Assembly (NCBI GenBank): GCA_037074705.1
Contig: CM073590.1
Location: 237,200,101-237,264,100 of the forward strand
Length of the DNA: 64,000 nt
Direction: 5' to 3'
Source: Zhengitettix transpicula
Lineage: Eukaryota; Arthropoda; Insecta; Orthoptera; Tetrigidae
Below are positions 33,480-45,198 of this stretch, piece after piece (position 1 is the stretch's first letter; each line of letters begins with the position of its first letter). The notes beneath the pieces were generated by a model that was given only the letters and a program-made list of their open reading frames with translations, was not told where the DNA came from and made no database searches. A program made the position numbers and the translations under genes.

Positions 33480-34849
33480 TATTTTCCCAAGTTTTTTCCA
33501 ACAGGTTTTTTTCCTCAGTTTTTTCCCTAGATACTTTCCCAAGTTTTTTCATCTAAGTTTTTTCCCAATATTTTTTTCCTAAATTTTTTCACCCAAGCTT
33601 TTTTCCCCAAGGTTTTCTTTGGTAAGTTTTTTCCCAAATCTATTTATTCCAAGTTTTTTACCCAAGGTTTTCTTTCCTAAGTTTTTCCTCAGATATTTTT
33701 TCTCTAGTTTTTTCACCTAAGTTTTTTTCCAATATATTTTTCCCAAGTTTTTTCCCAGTTTTTTCCTAAGTTTCTTCCAACAGGATTTTTCCTATGTATT
33801 TTCCCTACATATTTTTTCACAATAGTTTTTCCCAAGTTTCTTCACAAGGTATTCTTTCCTAAGTTTTTTCCCAAGATATTTTATCCCAAATTTTCTCAGT
33901 TTTTTTTCCATTTTTTGCCAATGTTTTTTTCCTAAGTTTTTTCCCATATTTTTCCCAAGTTTTTTCCCCAAGTTTCTCATCCAAGTATTTTCCCATTTTT
34001 TGCCAATGTTTTTTCCTAAGTTTTTTCCCATATTTTTCCAAGTTTTTTCCCCAAGTTTCTCATCCAAGTATTTTCCCAATATATTTTTCCCAACTTTTTT
34101 CACATAATGTTTTCTTTCCTAATTTTTTCCCAATATATTTTTTCCCAACTTTTTTACCAATATATTTTTTCCCAAATTTTCTCAGGTTTTTTCCCATTTT
34201 TTGCCAATGTTTTTTTCCTAAGTTTTTTCCCATATTTTCCCAAGTTTTTCCCCAAGTTTCTCACCAAAGTATTTTCCCAATATATTTTTCCCGAGTTTTT
34301 CACACAATGTTTTCTTTCCTATTTTTTTCCCAATATATTTTTTCCCAAGTTTTTTTCCCAAGATATTTTTTCCCAAATTTTCTCAGGTTTTTTCCGCATT
34401 TTTTGCCAATGTTTTTTCCTAAGTTTTCTCCCATGTTTTCCCCAATTTTTTTCCCAAGTTTCTCGCCCAAGTATTTTCCCAATATATTTTTCCCAAGTTT
34501 TTTCACACAATGTTTTCTTTCCTAATTTTTCCCAATATATTTTTTTACAAGTTTTTTCCCCAGTTTTTCCCTAAGTTTCTTCCAACAGAATTTTTCCTAG
34601 GTTTTTTCTCTACATATTTTTCCAAAGATTTTTTCCCAACTTCCTTTCCAAGGTATTCTTTCCTAAGTTTTTTCCCTATATATTTTTTCCCAAGTTTTCT
34701 CAAGTTTTTTTTCCCATTTTTTCCCAATGTTTTTCCTAAGTGTTTTTCCCATGATATTTTCCACAAGTTTTTTGTCAAGGTTTTTCAAGGTTTTTCCCCA
34801 CGTTTTTGCCCAAGTTTTTTTCCAAGTTAAAAAAACTTGGGGAAAAAAG
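33480..34849. repeat. Pyrimidine-strand array (TTTTTTCCCAAG-like) ending in a hairpin
   Basis: About 1.35 kb built from short units of the type TTTTTTCCCAAG, almost free of A/G runs on the plus strand. A higher-order repeat of about 200 bp is visible from the recurring TTTTGCCAATG (about 33915, 33990, 34200, 34402). At the right edge the strand bias flips: CCAAGTT (34822-34828), A5, AACTTGG (34834-34840), then GGAAAAAAG. Lys/Gly/Asn-rich minus frames and Phe/Pro/Ser plus frames through it are composition artefacts. Confidence 0.92.
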
Positions 34850-35771
34850 TATTACTTTAAATGTTACCTCTCATTTAGAGGAACCGTAAATATTAACAAG
34901 CTCTTTCCCCTTCACTTTTACTAGAATTTAGCAAAACAACGTTATGCAAATCTGTCTTTAATTTGGCTTAATAACTAAACCGTCAAAGAGAAGGTTCTCT
35001 TTGGAAAATAATTTTTTAAAAACACATTAACTATGTTGCAAAAATAATGTTAATGAGGTTTCAAATGTGTTTGAAACAATCGTTGACGGATACAAATATT
35101 GGAATGCATCAAATTGATTAGAAAGAATTATTTCAAGTTTTGATTTTTGGAAATGAAATTTAAGGTGGCATTGCGGAAACATCCTTCAGCAAAATAAATA
35201 TTTTGAAATATTATAAACATTTTATTTCCTGCTACTGATATTAAAAAAATAATAAGAAGCACTTCAATTAATAATTTATTATGCATTGTAATTCAATAAT
35301 AAAGGTAAAACATCGAAAATATTGAGAAGGTTATTCAAACGAATTCAGCAAAATTGAAAGAAATTAAACCCACACTTTCATAGATAAATTTATGTATCAA
35401 GGCAAAGGATAAAAACAAATGTCAACTTAGAATTTATCGCTCAGTTCCAAAATTTATCAACATTAAATAAATCATTTAAAAATAATAATACAGGCACTTG
35501 ATGTCACTATTCTTAAAAATAATTTTAAACGTTTATAAATTTTGCACTCGCAATAGTCTTAATTAACTGGTTCGCAAATTTACCTAGAAATGGTGTGACG
35601 TCACTACTATTACAACTTGACGTCATTTCACTGCCACTGATAGACGTTAAATTCGTTTCATAACAGTAAACTAACAATTTGGTTGATGAGGAGGACGAAA
35701 ACCAATCAAAGGTTTTTTAAAGTGCCAGACAACATAAGACACTGTCGTAAACCAAATTGTAAATTGGCATC

Positions 35772-35811
<40 letters not shown>

Positions 35812-36696
35812 CTTTTTTTCGTATTAAATAAATCAAATTATATTATTTATGATTGTATTTTTCATTCAATTCAGCCGCTGCTCTTTTAAAAATCAGAGCG
35901 AAGCAATACTTTTTTTTTCATCTACATTATTGCTTCATTGGCTTGGACGTGGTGTGACGTCATTGGTGCTACTAAACTCGTCTGATTTCCAGTTAATTAC
36001 TTATTATTCACTACACACACACACACACACACAAATTCACTTCACATTCTACTTTTTTACGTCAAGACGACGACAGCAGTGAATTGAAGAATATGAAGAA
36101 CTGTATTCATTCTGAATTTTCATCTGAGACACAATGGTCTGACACTGAGACGGATTCCATACGTCATTATCAAGAAGTAAAAATTCCCAGCGGCCTTATT
36201 TAGTTGAATTTAAGTTTTCCTGAAGTATCAAATTTCCAGACAAATGGATACAGACATAATATGATTTTCTGTGCTTGAGTCTCTCAAACGGATGACATAT
36301 TACAACTAGGAAAATTGTTCCTCAGTTCAATCATTGTTCTTAAATGTATATAATTTTTTTTTACAATGATTTCATAAAAAAAATTATGGAAATAACCGAC
36401 GACCTCTTAATTCACTTTCACAACCTTTATAGCTGAGCTTTACTGAAATAATTTATTCTGTTCTTAAGAAAATAGAATTAAACATAAACACTTCACCATC
36501 ACACTTATTATTCACATTAAATTTTAGTATGACACGATTAAAACAAATTTATCTCATTTTTTCAACATGACATTAAAAAGTCATCCAAAGCCAAATGTCA
36601 AAATTAATCCCTTTGAAACACAGTAAGGCTATAGGAACGTTTATATTACACACGAAAATTAATATCAATGAATATTTCCACGTTACGTGTAGAAAC

Positions 36697-36738
<42 letters not shown>

Positions 36739-37053
36739 TAATAATATTTCTACGGCTACAGTAATATATAACAATATATTTTTTAAATATTAGATAAAAA
36801 ATCGGACGTTGCTTTTAGGAAAATGTGTTACTAAACGAAATAAAAAAATCTATTCGTTTAAAAAAATGGCAAAAATTGGTAGTAAGGTGTTCATTTAAAA
36901 ATGGTTTAAAATTGCCGGTGATGCCAAATGTTTTATTTCTACCAATAATATAAATTTCCGCACTGATTTTCTTACACCTCTTAGTACAAAAAAAAATAAG
37001 TTTTTCTTAGATCATATTTACGATTTTTTCCCTTTTACGGGGGGGTAAAAGGA
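34850..37053. other. AT-rich stretch with microsatellites and clustered CRE palindromes
   Basis: TGACGTCA occurs at 35596, 35619 and 35955, two of them within GGTGTGACGTCA. (AT)n tracts lie at about 35777-35808 and 36700-36734, and (AC)n at about 36013-36033. No gene recognised. Confidence 0.55.
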
Positions 37054-37592
37054 TTCATGAGGGTAATCCACATAGTAGCAACTCCCCTTTAATAGCATAG
37101 GAAGGGATCCTAAAGGGGGGGATGCGGAAGGGTAGAGGAAGGTAGCCAAGGGTTACTAGGGCCCCCGGGCTATAGTTTAAGGATTCTACCCGCCATTCGC
37201 CTAATAGTAATGCAGGGAAAACCCTAGAAAAAGCTGCGTCAGGTAGTTCGGGCATTGGGTACTTGTCCCACGCCCTTCTGATAGCGAGAGAAGAGTTTTC
37301 TGTGGGGGCGCAGCATTCCCTTCTCCGTGCCTCGACCAGTTTAGGAAGCAGCTGATCGACTGTTCCAATGGGAACAGAGAACAATTCTTACCGTATGCCC
37401 AAGGTCTGTGACCCCGGAACATACACCTCTGAAAACAGGCCGAGGTGCCTCGGCTTGTGGGAACCTTAGTTCAAAAACGGAGAGAGGAGAAGGTTTCCCC
37501 AAAGGTAGCCCCTTCTTGTCTCTCCTACATGGTTCTGCCTGCGAGAGGACATCCCTCGCAGGTACTGCCTGCGAGAGAATAGCACTCGCAGA
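37054..37592 (-). mobile_element. Family A retroposon, near full length
   Basis: Minus-strand copy from TTCATGAGGGTAATCC to ACTCGCAGACAG. The hairpin here is CTGTTCC-AATG-GGAACAG (37360-37377), a compensated variant of the CTATTCC/GGAATAG arms in other copies. Both 5' hairpins are present at about 37528-37590. The 3' extremity and T run are missing. Confidence 0.9.
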
Positions 37593-38848
37593 CAGTTCAA
37601 CAACTTTCTAAACCTTCAAATTACTGAGGGAAAATTAAATAAAGTACGTGGGAGAGAAAAACAATAGAAACGAGTTTCTTTACGTCAATAATTCTAGTTT
37701 TCTATTACAAAGACCTTCCTGTAAGTATCTATTATAAACGAATTGAACAACTTTGACACTAGAGCTTTAAAAAAGTTAACCAAATAAATATAATTTGTCA
37801 GCAGAAATAATATTTCTTTACTGTGAAAATGGCAAATGGCGTCATGAAAACTGTTTGAGAGGGGCGAAAATAAAGATTCATACACTTGTAAATGGCAAAA
37901 ACTTTTGAGTTCTTCCCCACGGCAGTTTTGTATCTGAACCACATCACCCCCTCCCTTATATTTCTCTTGCTTCTCTCCTTTTCCGCATATAAAGTACTTC
38001 CCCCCCAAATGTCCTCTTCGTCGGACAAGAACTCGCTTATTTTCTTCGATATAACTTGTTCCTCAGAGTAAAGATGTAACCCTCCGTCTGGAAACTTTCT
38101 ACAAGCCCGAAATAAATAGCGATAAGCCATGAGCGCAAGGAAAAGGAAAAAACTCATCACTACAACGCGGCTACGTTTGATTCTTTTTTTTAAAAAAAAA
38201 ATAATTAAAAAAATAATCGATTTCTCTGCGAGATTTGTATATTGTCATTAAAGATGGAGTAATAATTTTCCTCTTCCGATATTAGTTGTGACCTGTGTGC
38301 GTACAAAAAAAGGAAAGGAAGGTGGAAACCTCGATAATGAAACTTCATCGCCCAGGGTTATAGAAAAAATGGCGGGCACTGTGATTTAATTCTTCGCCAC
38401 GTGCGATTAACTTAATACCAACCATAAAAGTCTCTCTCTCTCTCTGTCTCATCAAGCAAATGACGTGCGAGATGGGTTAGAGGAGAGAGAGAGAGAAAAA
38501 AAAAGGTTCCCTGCGGTTTTTCTCCCCCTAGAAACGGGTAGTTGGATGAGATTGTTACGTTAACGCGCAAAGCAGAAATCACGGGAACGCAGCGGTGAAA
38601 TGGAGCAGAAAGAATAAAAGGTGGGGAATAATAAATCAAGGTAAGGACGAAAAACGTTATCGCTTTCCATCTACCAAAATGAAATTCAATATTTTAGACG
38701 CTGTCTGTAACTAAATTATTTTCTCATTTTACTTGGGAAGATAATTTTTTTTTTCAGCTGACGCTAAGAAAAAATTTATTAAGTACATATATTTTTATGA
38801 CTTAAATACAATTACAAAAATTTCTTCAGATGTAATTTATTAAGAAAA
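37593..38848. other. Intergenic stretch, nothing recognised
   Basis: Overlapping minus-strand frames at 37694-38160 lack family signatures. Short TC/GA tracts flank about 38430-38500. No gene called. Confidence 0.45.
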
Positions 38849-39110
38849 AACATAAAATTCACAACGTTTCGTCCTCAATCCAGGGTATTATCGGTGGTAT
38901 AATTAATGAAATAATGTATATTTATATATATATATAATTTATATATATAATGAATATATATAGAAATTACACACCTGATGAAGCCTTAGTCAAGGGACGA
39001 AACGTTGTGAATTTTATGTTACATATTAATGGAATAATGTAGCAATATATATGCAAATTACACACCTGAAGAAGTCTTAGATTAGGGACGAAACGTTATG
39101 AAGTTTATTT
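38849..39110. mobile_element. Fold-back element with two tandem hammerhead-like motifs
   Basis: A perfect 26-bp inverted repeat, GGACGAAACGTTGTGAATTT plus TATGTT, has its minus copy at 38849-38874 and its plus copy at 38995-39020. The plus arm belongs to CTGATGA (38975-38981), CCTT-AGTC-AAGG, GAAA (38999-39002). A second unit 91 bp on has CTGAAGA (39066-39072), GTCTTA-GAT-TAGGGAC (six pairs with wobble) and GAAA (39090-39093). These resemble type I hammerhead ribozyme cores known from Penelope-like retroelements. No coding part is present and no cleavage strand was identified. Confidence 0.6.
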
Positions 39111-39993
39111 CACCTGTTTATAAATTACATCTCTAAAAAATTATGGCTGTTTTCATAAAATAATGACAACTTGACAACTTGAAATTTCCCTGGTGGTTCT
39201 CCAATTAATTAAAAACACTGTACAAGACTTCCAGGGATAATTAGAGAATTTGTTTTTAATTACAACGGTTATATTTTTGACACAAAAATATTTGTTATAT
39301 ACCGATATTTAGACAATGGAGTGATGACGTAAAATTTTGTTGATGGAATTTTGTGGAGTAACAATTAGAAACAGAATCAACAAAAAATTTAAATTCTCTG
39401 AACGCGCTTCACAGACTCGAAAAATCCTATATTCTTGTCAACCGTTTTTTTGGTTCTGTTTTTGACTGTTGAATTATAACCTATATTTATTTATCCAGTA
39501 TTTAACTATTAAATTATTATTTTTTTAATTCCTATAATTCGTTTCACTTCACTTAATGATCTGTTTCGTTTTGTGATACACTGTTTCCAAAGTCCAATTT
39601 CAGTTCAACTGATGAGTCAGTTCTAATACGTTCACTGAACCACTTTCAGGGCAGACAAAGTTGAGAAATAGTTTGAAGGAAACCGTTGAAGCTTCGATTT
39701 TCGTCCTCGTATTCTCCAATACAGGCAGATAAAACCCGGAATAAATCATTTTACCTTAACGAGAGAAGAGAATTAATTTGGGTGCATTTCTGTGCCTAAT
39801 CATTCCGTTTTCCTAATATTTTTGTCTTCCAATATATCTATATATATTTTCCAAAGTATCCGGCGCTTCAGAAAATTCTATTTGCTCGTTTTTATATCTG
39901 TCTATTTTCAAGCGACGTGTATATGTGATTATAAAAATATATTTTGGTTGTATTTTCGACCTAAATATCGCAGTTTTCCTGTCGTTCATAGCC

Positions 39994-40000
<7 letters not shown>
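39111..40000. other. AT-rich stretch, nothing recognised
   Basis: No duplicated block or credible frame was found. Confidence 0.5.

Positions 40001-40041
<41 letters not shown>
39997..40041. repeat. (AT)n microsatellite
   Basis: About 45 bp of uninterrupted TA. It creates an Ile/Tyr-rich open frame that is not a gene. Confidence 0.95.
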
Positions 40042-40047
<6 letters not shown>

Positions 40048-43000
40048 TAAATATATATATACGTGAGTCGACATTGTTTAATTTAATTATATGGCAATTA
40101 AAATCGTCAATCTCAATAATAGACTCAACTACGATAAAATTTTTTAATTCCGACTATATTATGTGAAAAAAAATACAACATAAAATTATTTCATATAACC
40201 GTAACATCCACCATCTTAATCACTTATTTGAGTATCAGTTGCACTACTTACTTGGGGTCACTTCACATGTACTCGTTTCATCACTTCCCTTTTTTTTTCA
40301 CGTGACCGCTTGTCCACAGATCATTTATTTTACAGTCACTTCTTGTGTTTCTCTTTAACACAGTCCTTTACCAACACTCACTGTGTAAACCTTCACCTTT
40401 ATATGAAAGTCGAATCATAGTGTCATAGCATCACTTAATACCTCATTATTAACGTTATTACTTTCTACATATCGAACTTGCCACTTCAGAAAAAAAAATC
40501 CACTTGTAACAAAGCACTGAAATCACTTCAAACACTTCTTTCCGTATTATTATTTATTTCACTTTATTATTTCATGTTCTCCGACCCTCACAAAATTCAC
40601 ACTCTTACTACTGGTCACTTTTTGTACGGTACGGGTTCCAGAAATCCCTTCACATTTTATCATAGCGGTCGCCTGTTTCTTATTTTTTTTTAAAAAAAAT
40701 TAAGAATAAAATTATATTCAGTTAAAAAACTGTATAAAATAAAAATTGGTTCACATTGAATTGATCTTTCATAAATGAAGGACTCCTCAAGAACCAGACT
40801 TAACTAAAATGCGAGGGAACAGAATGTCCCACTTTATTTAAATTTTATTTTAGATCACAAAAATAAAATTCCTGCCTAGATAAAAGAATATTCCAAATAA
40901 GTATAAAGTTAAAATAAATAAATAATAAACCACATTTTAAGACTTGTATAAATATTATAGTATAAGTAATACACGAGATAAGACTCAGGTCCTTGTATAA
41001 CGATGACGTCATCATTATCATGATAGATATATTTAAGTAAATATCACGTTTCACTGATAAATACCAATAAGCGCTACAGAAGCACTGAGTCGACCGGTGC
41101 CCCCCTTTTCTTCTCGTGTGTTATTTTTCACGTTTCATCACATCACCAAAATTTTTGTGTCCGCATAAGGCTAAGGGTAGAAATAGGAAATAATATTGCT
41201 CTAATGCAGAAAAAATTGGGGGGAAAACCCCGCGATGCAATGGTCCATTTAATTAATAATTTTATCTAACTGATGATAATTACCAACATTTTAGGCTCAT
41301 CAAGAAAACTATCTGCCAATGTATAATACTTTCAGATGGCCAATAAAGTTTACTTAAGGAATAAAAAAAAATTATTAAATGGCGGTCACCAATATGAAAG
41401 AAAAATCCGAAGAAGCGTTATATAAATATATAAAAAAATAAAAAAAATTTATAATTTTGGAAGACAAAACGAGGAGTTATAAAATAAAATTACCTGCACG
41501 TCGAATGGAAAACTAAAAAAAAGTAAAAGATAATTGCCCCCCCCCCCTCATTCACTTTGTTTATCGCTTTTAAGATTTCACTTGGCTTCAACAATTTAAA
41601 AAAAACTGATATCACGAGGGAAAATATACAAATATTTGTCGATTTTATCTTTGGGAGGGTAGAAAGCTTCCTGAGTTAGTGTTTATGTATCCCTTATTTT
41701 CCAAAAAAAAATTTCCAACAAAATAGTTTTTATTTCTATGTCAAAATTGCTTTCTCTTGTCATTCAAAAATATATTTTTTCCATACCGGAAAAGGTTTCA
41801 CATCTGCATAGGGTATAAAAAGTATCCTATTGCAGAATTTCAACCCCTCTCCCCATTTTCAAGATGACTGCATTGCAGTGGCACCTCATCACCAGTTGAT
41901 GCATTCTGACTCAAGTCCAAGATACTCAGTGTGTTTTTTTTTTAAGTGATGCGATGGCACTTCACGGTTTATCAGACACAAATACAGGGTTTTTTTTTAT
42001 TGGAACTTAGAACGAACGAAGCAACTGTCACTCTGAAAAAGGTAACTGTGGGGGTCCTTCTTTTTTTCATGAGTCGTCACTATTATACGTTCGTTGGGTA
42101 CGTCGCCGTTTCATCCAGGGAGGAAAAAAAAGATAGAAAACGGGAGTTAAACTCTCCGGCGGCCTTTTCAGCAACTCCCCTTATTTCTTCTCTCGCCTGT
42201 ACGATATTTTCACTTTGTTTTTGTCTGATTGTAACTATAGGCTTATTAGACGAAGTTGGAACGTGTAATCCAGTGAGTGAGACGAAGAGTAAACGTCAGT
42301 TATGCTACAGAAACAAAAAAAAATATATATTAAATTTTTTTCTGCACAGAATTTTTATTATACTTGTTCAATTGTAGTTGGTAGTTGTTTTTAGAAAGCC
42401 TATAATTGATATAGATTTTTTTTTTAAAAAAAATAATAAGTATCCACTGCGCGTTTATAACAGGTCACGGCTTCCATCACACTCAGGGGAGAAAAAAATA
42501 ATTAATGAAGTTGTTCCCTCGATTAATAAAATTTTTGTATGATTTACGTCACGTTGAACGAGAAGTTACCAGGGGAGAGAAGGAACGGAAATGAAAAACC
42601 GTTGAGAAATTTAAGAAATGGCCTTTCTATTGAGACTTTCTTCGATAATTTAATATCACCCTAATCACGAATCCAGAGGAGGGAAAAATATACCACAGTG
42701 GGATATATCGTAAAGTCTAATTTTAATTTTGTTCTTGATTTTATATATATATATATATATATTAATCACATAAAAAAATTGGAGTCAAGTATTTTATTTT
42801 TGTAAAAGAAAATGGAATCTTTCAATCGAGTGTTAAATCACCAAAATTGTCTTCCCGTCTGAGACTAATAAAAACACGAAATGTAAATATCACTGTTCGA
42901 TTTAAAGAATAATATATTAATAGGGGTTGTGCGGAGCATCACTTTTCACACCCATCCCTTCACAGGTAACAACCCTCTATTTTTTTTCCACCATGTAATT

Positions 43001-44212
43001 TTCACGTTTCATCACATCCGATTACATCATCAGAGATAATCGTCGCAGGGGTTGGGTAGGTAGAAGGTAATTAGTTTGATTTTAAAAAGAAAAAATAGGG
43101 GTTGGGAAAGATATGACGCAATTGTGACGTTTTCTTTGATTTTGCGAAAATTCTTCGCTCATCAACTTATTTAAGTCTAAGTTTAAATGGGGATTTACTT
43201 TTTAAAATAAATATTACTTCAGGCCGGCCAAAGCAGCGTAGTTAACGTATTAAAAATTATTCCTGAATTGTTTTCTGTAAGGATAGATTTTCGTCCTTAA
43301 TTAGGGCGTCAATTGTAAATTCAAGTTTGTTTTCCCTCTTAAACGGTCCAGTGCTAAAGTGGACCATGAACTTCAGTTTTTCCATGCTACAAAAAATATA
43401 GAATATATATTAAATATATATATATTTAAAAAAATTAAAAAGTCAGTCCTTGGCTTGTTTTATCACTATGGCACTTCACGCTTCGTCACTGGATGGACTG
43501 GACGATGTATCAGTCATCAGGACTAGAGCAGCTACAGAAACCAAGCACTTACAAATATTCGTCAGCAATTTTATTTTATTTCGGCAGTTACGAAAAATTC
43601 TAACCGAATCGCCCCATTTTTTTTACCAAAACACGAACTTCATCACGAAATACATTTCCGAGTTTCCAACCACCGAACAATAATGACAGCGTCCAGTGCG
43701 GTGGTGATTGAGGAATTTCGACGGACTATCGAGACAAATTTAAAGGAACAGAATGTCTGTTGTTATGTAGGAGTAATCCTGAGGTGTGGAAACTATTTTT
43801 AATCGACTCCCCCGACCATGTCACAACCACATGAGTGAGGGAGGAACATTCTCGGACCTCCATCAACAACGGAGATGGTCGTTCAGTGGAAACTGATATG
43901 AATATTCCAGCCAAAAAAATTCTCCACACTTCAACACACTCAAAGAAGATTATGATAACTAAACAGGTTTTGAAAAACTTAAACTCATGTAAAGGATGGA
44001 AATATCCTCGCCGGTTGATGAAGAAAGCAGACGGTTTGTCCACCACTAGTTAACTGGATGGCTGATAGATTTTTTTTCTCACTGCATCACTCACGGTAAA
44101 TCAAAGTTAAACCTTTCTCTGGTAAGCAATTGATAAACAGGAAATAAATATGCATAGTAGGAGAAGGGTTGGACACCCCCACTCCCTTAATCTGGTGACG
44201 GTTCCACCAATT
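40042..44212. other. AT-rich stretch, nothing recognised as a gene
   Basis: It holds TGACGTCA at 41004-41011, C-rich and poly-C spots at about 41537, (AT)n at about 42741-42761, and several T(n)A(n) blocks (about 40682, 42416). The 143-codon frame at 41946-42377 starts after a T run and matches nothing I recognise. Confidence 0.5.
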
Positions 44213-44770
44213 TCAACAATGCGCGCGGGTGTATTCTTGGCGATGAGGAGGTCCTGCTAGAGAAATGGCACATAGAAGAGAAGAAGTGCGTACTGGTTGA
44301 GCGTGCGGTCGTTGGAGCCCGTGGTGGAGGTGGTACCGCCGGTGTCGTGGTGGCGGCGCTCCTTGTGGACGATGCCCATGAGCTTCATCCAGGGGTTGTT
44401 TTGCGCGTGGCCACCCATGCCCCCGGTCTGCCACATGGTGGTCGCTACGCTGGTGGTGAAGACACATCAGATAGAGACGCACACGCACTCACTTCCTCGG
44501 GGCCGCACGCCAGCGCACGGCGCGGGATTCGCGTGCAAGCGAGCGCCCGATCGCCGAACAACTGACTGGACGCCGACGCCGACGCCGGCGACGGCGACGA
44601 CGCGTGCGCGCGCACCTCCGCCACGGCGACCATTGTTGCAGCCCTCGGTCGGAACCTCGCCGCAGACGCGCTTAAAGGCCGATAGGGTCGTCGGACACGT
44701 GACCACGGCTCTCCAGTCGCAATCTGCAGGCATTGCGGATAAAAACCTTGCGCCTTGTAACCAACAAGAT
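44213..44770. promoter_or_regulatory. GC/CpG-rich island
   Basis: A sharp switch from AT-rich flanks to strongly GC- and CpG-rich DNA, densest at about 44480-44700 with GCCGAC and CGCG-type repeats. Such islands in AT-rich animal genomes often mark a promoter and first exon. Long frames open on both strands reflect the lack of A/T stop codons. The candidate exon at 44257-44436 (minus) lies at its left edge, which would place the promoter and 5' UTR to the right. Confidence 0.6.
44257..44436 (-). CDS. Candidate host coding exon, 59 codons, unknown product
   Basis: On the minus strand an ATG in a strong initiation context (GCGACCACCATG) opens a 59-codon frame. It begins MWQTGGMGGHAQNNPWMKLM, continues GIVHKERRHHDTGGTTSTTG, and ends YVPFL before TAG. 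The first 50 residues have balanced, protein-like composition, unlike the many low-complexity frames nearby. An in-frame TGA lies about 30 bp upstream of the start. A pyrimidine-rich stretch ending CACCAG just before could instead be a splice acceptor. The last hydrophobic residues may be intron read-through, with GTACGC near 44287 as a weak donor. I do not recognise the family. Position in a CpG island supports a first exon, but this is inference. Confidence 0.4.
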   Translation of the reverse strand: MWQTGGMGGHAQNNPWMKLMGIVHKERRHHDTGGTTSTTGSNDRTLNQYALLLFYVPFL

Positions 44771-44855
44771 ACTTACCAATATAAGGCTCAGAAAGTCGTC
44801 TCATACAACACCTTGTTCATAATTCGTGAAAAAACAAAACCTTTTATATTCTAAT

Positions 44856-45161
44856 AAATAAATAAACATCAACCCATTTTAAGTCAGAAAAAAAGAAATT
44901 ATTAAATTAACGTTTCATCGCTTAATTTGCGAACACATCTGGTTCAATTTAAAACTACAGAATAAACAGAACAATTACAATGATACGAATAACAATTTTA
45001 AGAAACAATTTGGCTGATGACCAAAATAAATATTAAATTACAAATTTTGATTTTTTGTATTTTTAAAATTGAACCTGATGAGGTCGCAAATTAAGCGATG
45101 AAACGTTCTTACTCTAATAAATTCGTTTTCCTGACTATAATTAGCTGATGTTTATTTATTT
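44856..45161. mobile_element. Fold-back element with facing hammerhead-like motifs
   Basis: Nested inverted repeats: 15 bp perfect (44856-44870 against 45147-45161) and 23 bp perfect (44909-44931 against 45085-45107). The right arm contains CTGATGA (45075-45081), a perfect stem TCGC-AAATTAA-GCGA (45084-45098) and GAAA (45100-45103). The left arm has the same stem and GAAAC on the minus strand, but CAGATGTG instead of CTGATGA. The architecture equals that at 38849-39110. No coding sequence lies between the arms. Confidence 0.6.
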
Positions 45162-45173
45162 TCGCAATAGTCA

Positions 45174-45198
45174 TATATATATATATATATATATATAT
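45174..45198. repeat. (AT)n microsatellite
   Basis: A TA run directly abutting the family B element that starts at 45199. Confidence 0.95.

Noticed and set aside
33792..34924. Lys/Gly/Asn-rich minus frames and Phe/Pro/Ser plus frames
   Set aside because: Direct translation of the TTTTTTCCCAAG-type array; open in several frames on both strands, low complexity, no domain.
37694..38160. Overlapping 104- and 120-codon minus frames
   Set aside because: No known motif; overlapping frames compete; AT-rich codon content like random sequence.
41946..42377. 143-codon plus frame
   Set aside because: Begins after a T run and ends in AT-rich sequence; no domain recognised.
44297..44854. 185-codon plus frame and overlapping minus frames in the CpG island
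   Set aside because: Open because GC-rich DNA lacks stop codons; Arg/Ala/Pro-rich. The shorter frame at 44257-44436 has more protein-like composition.
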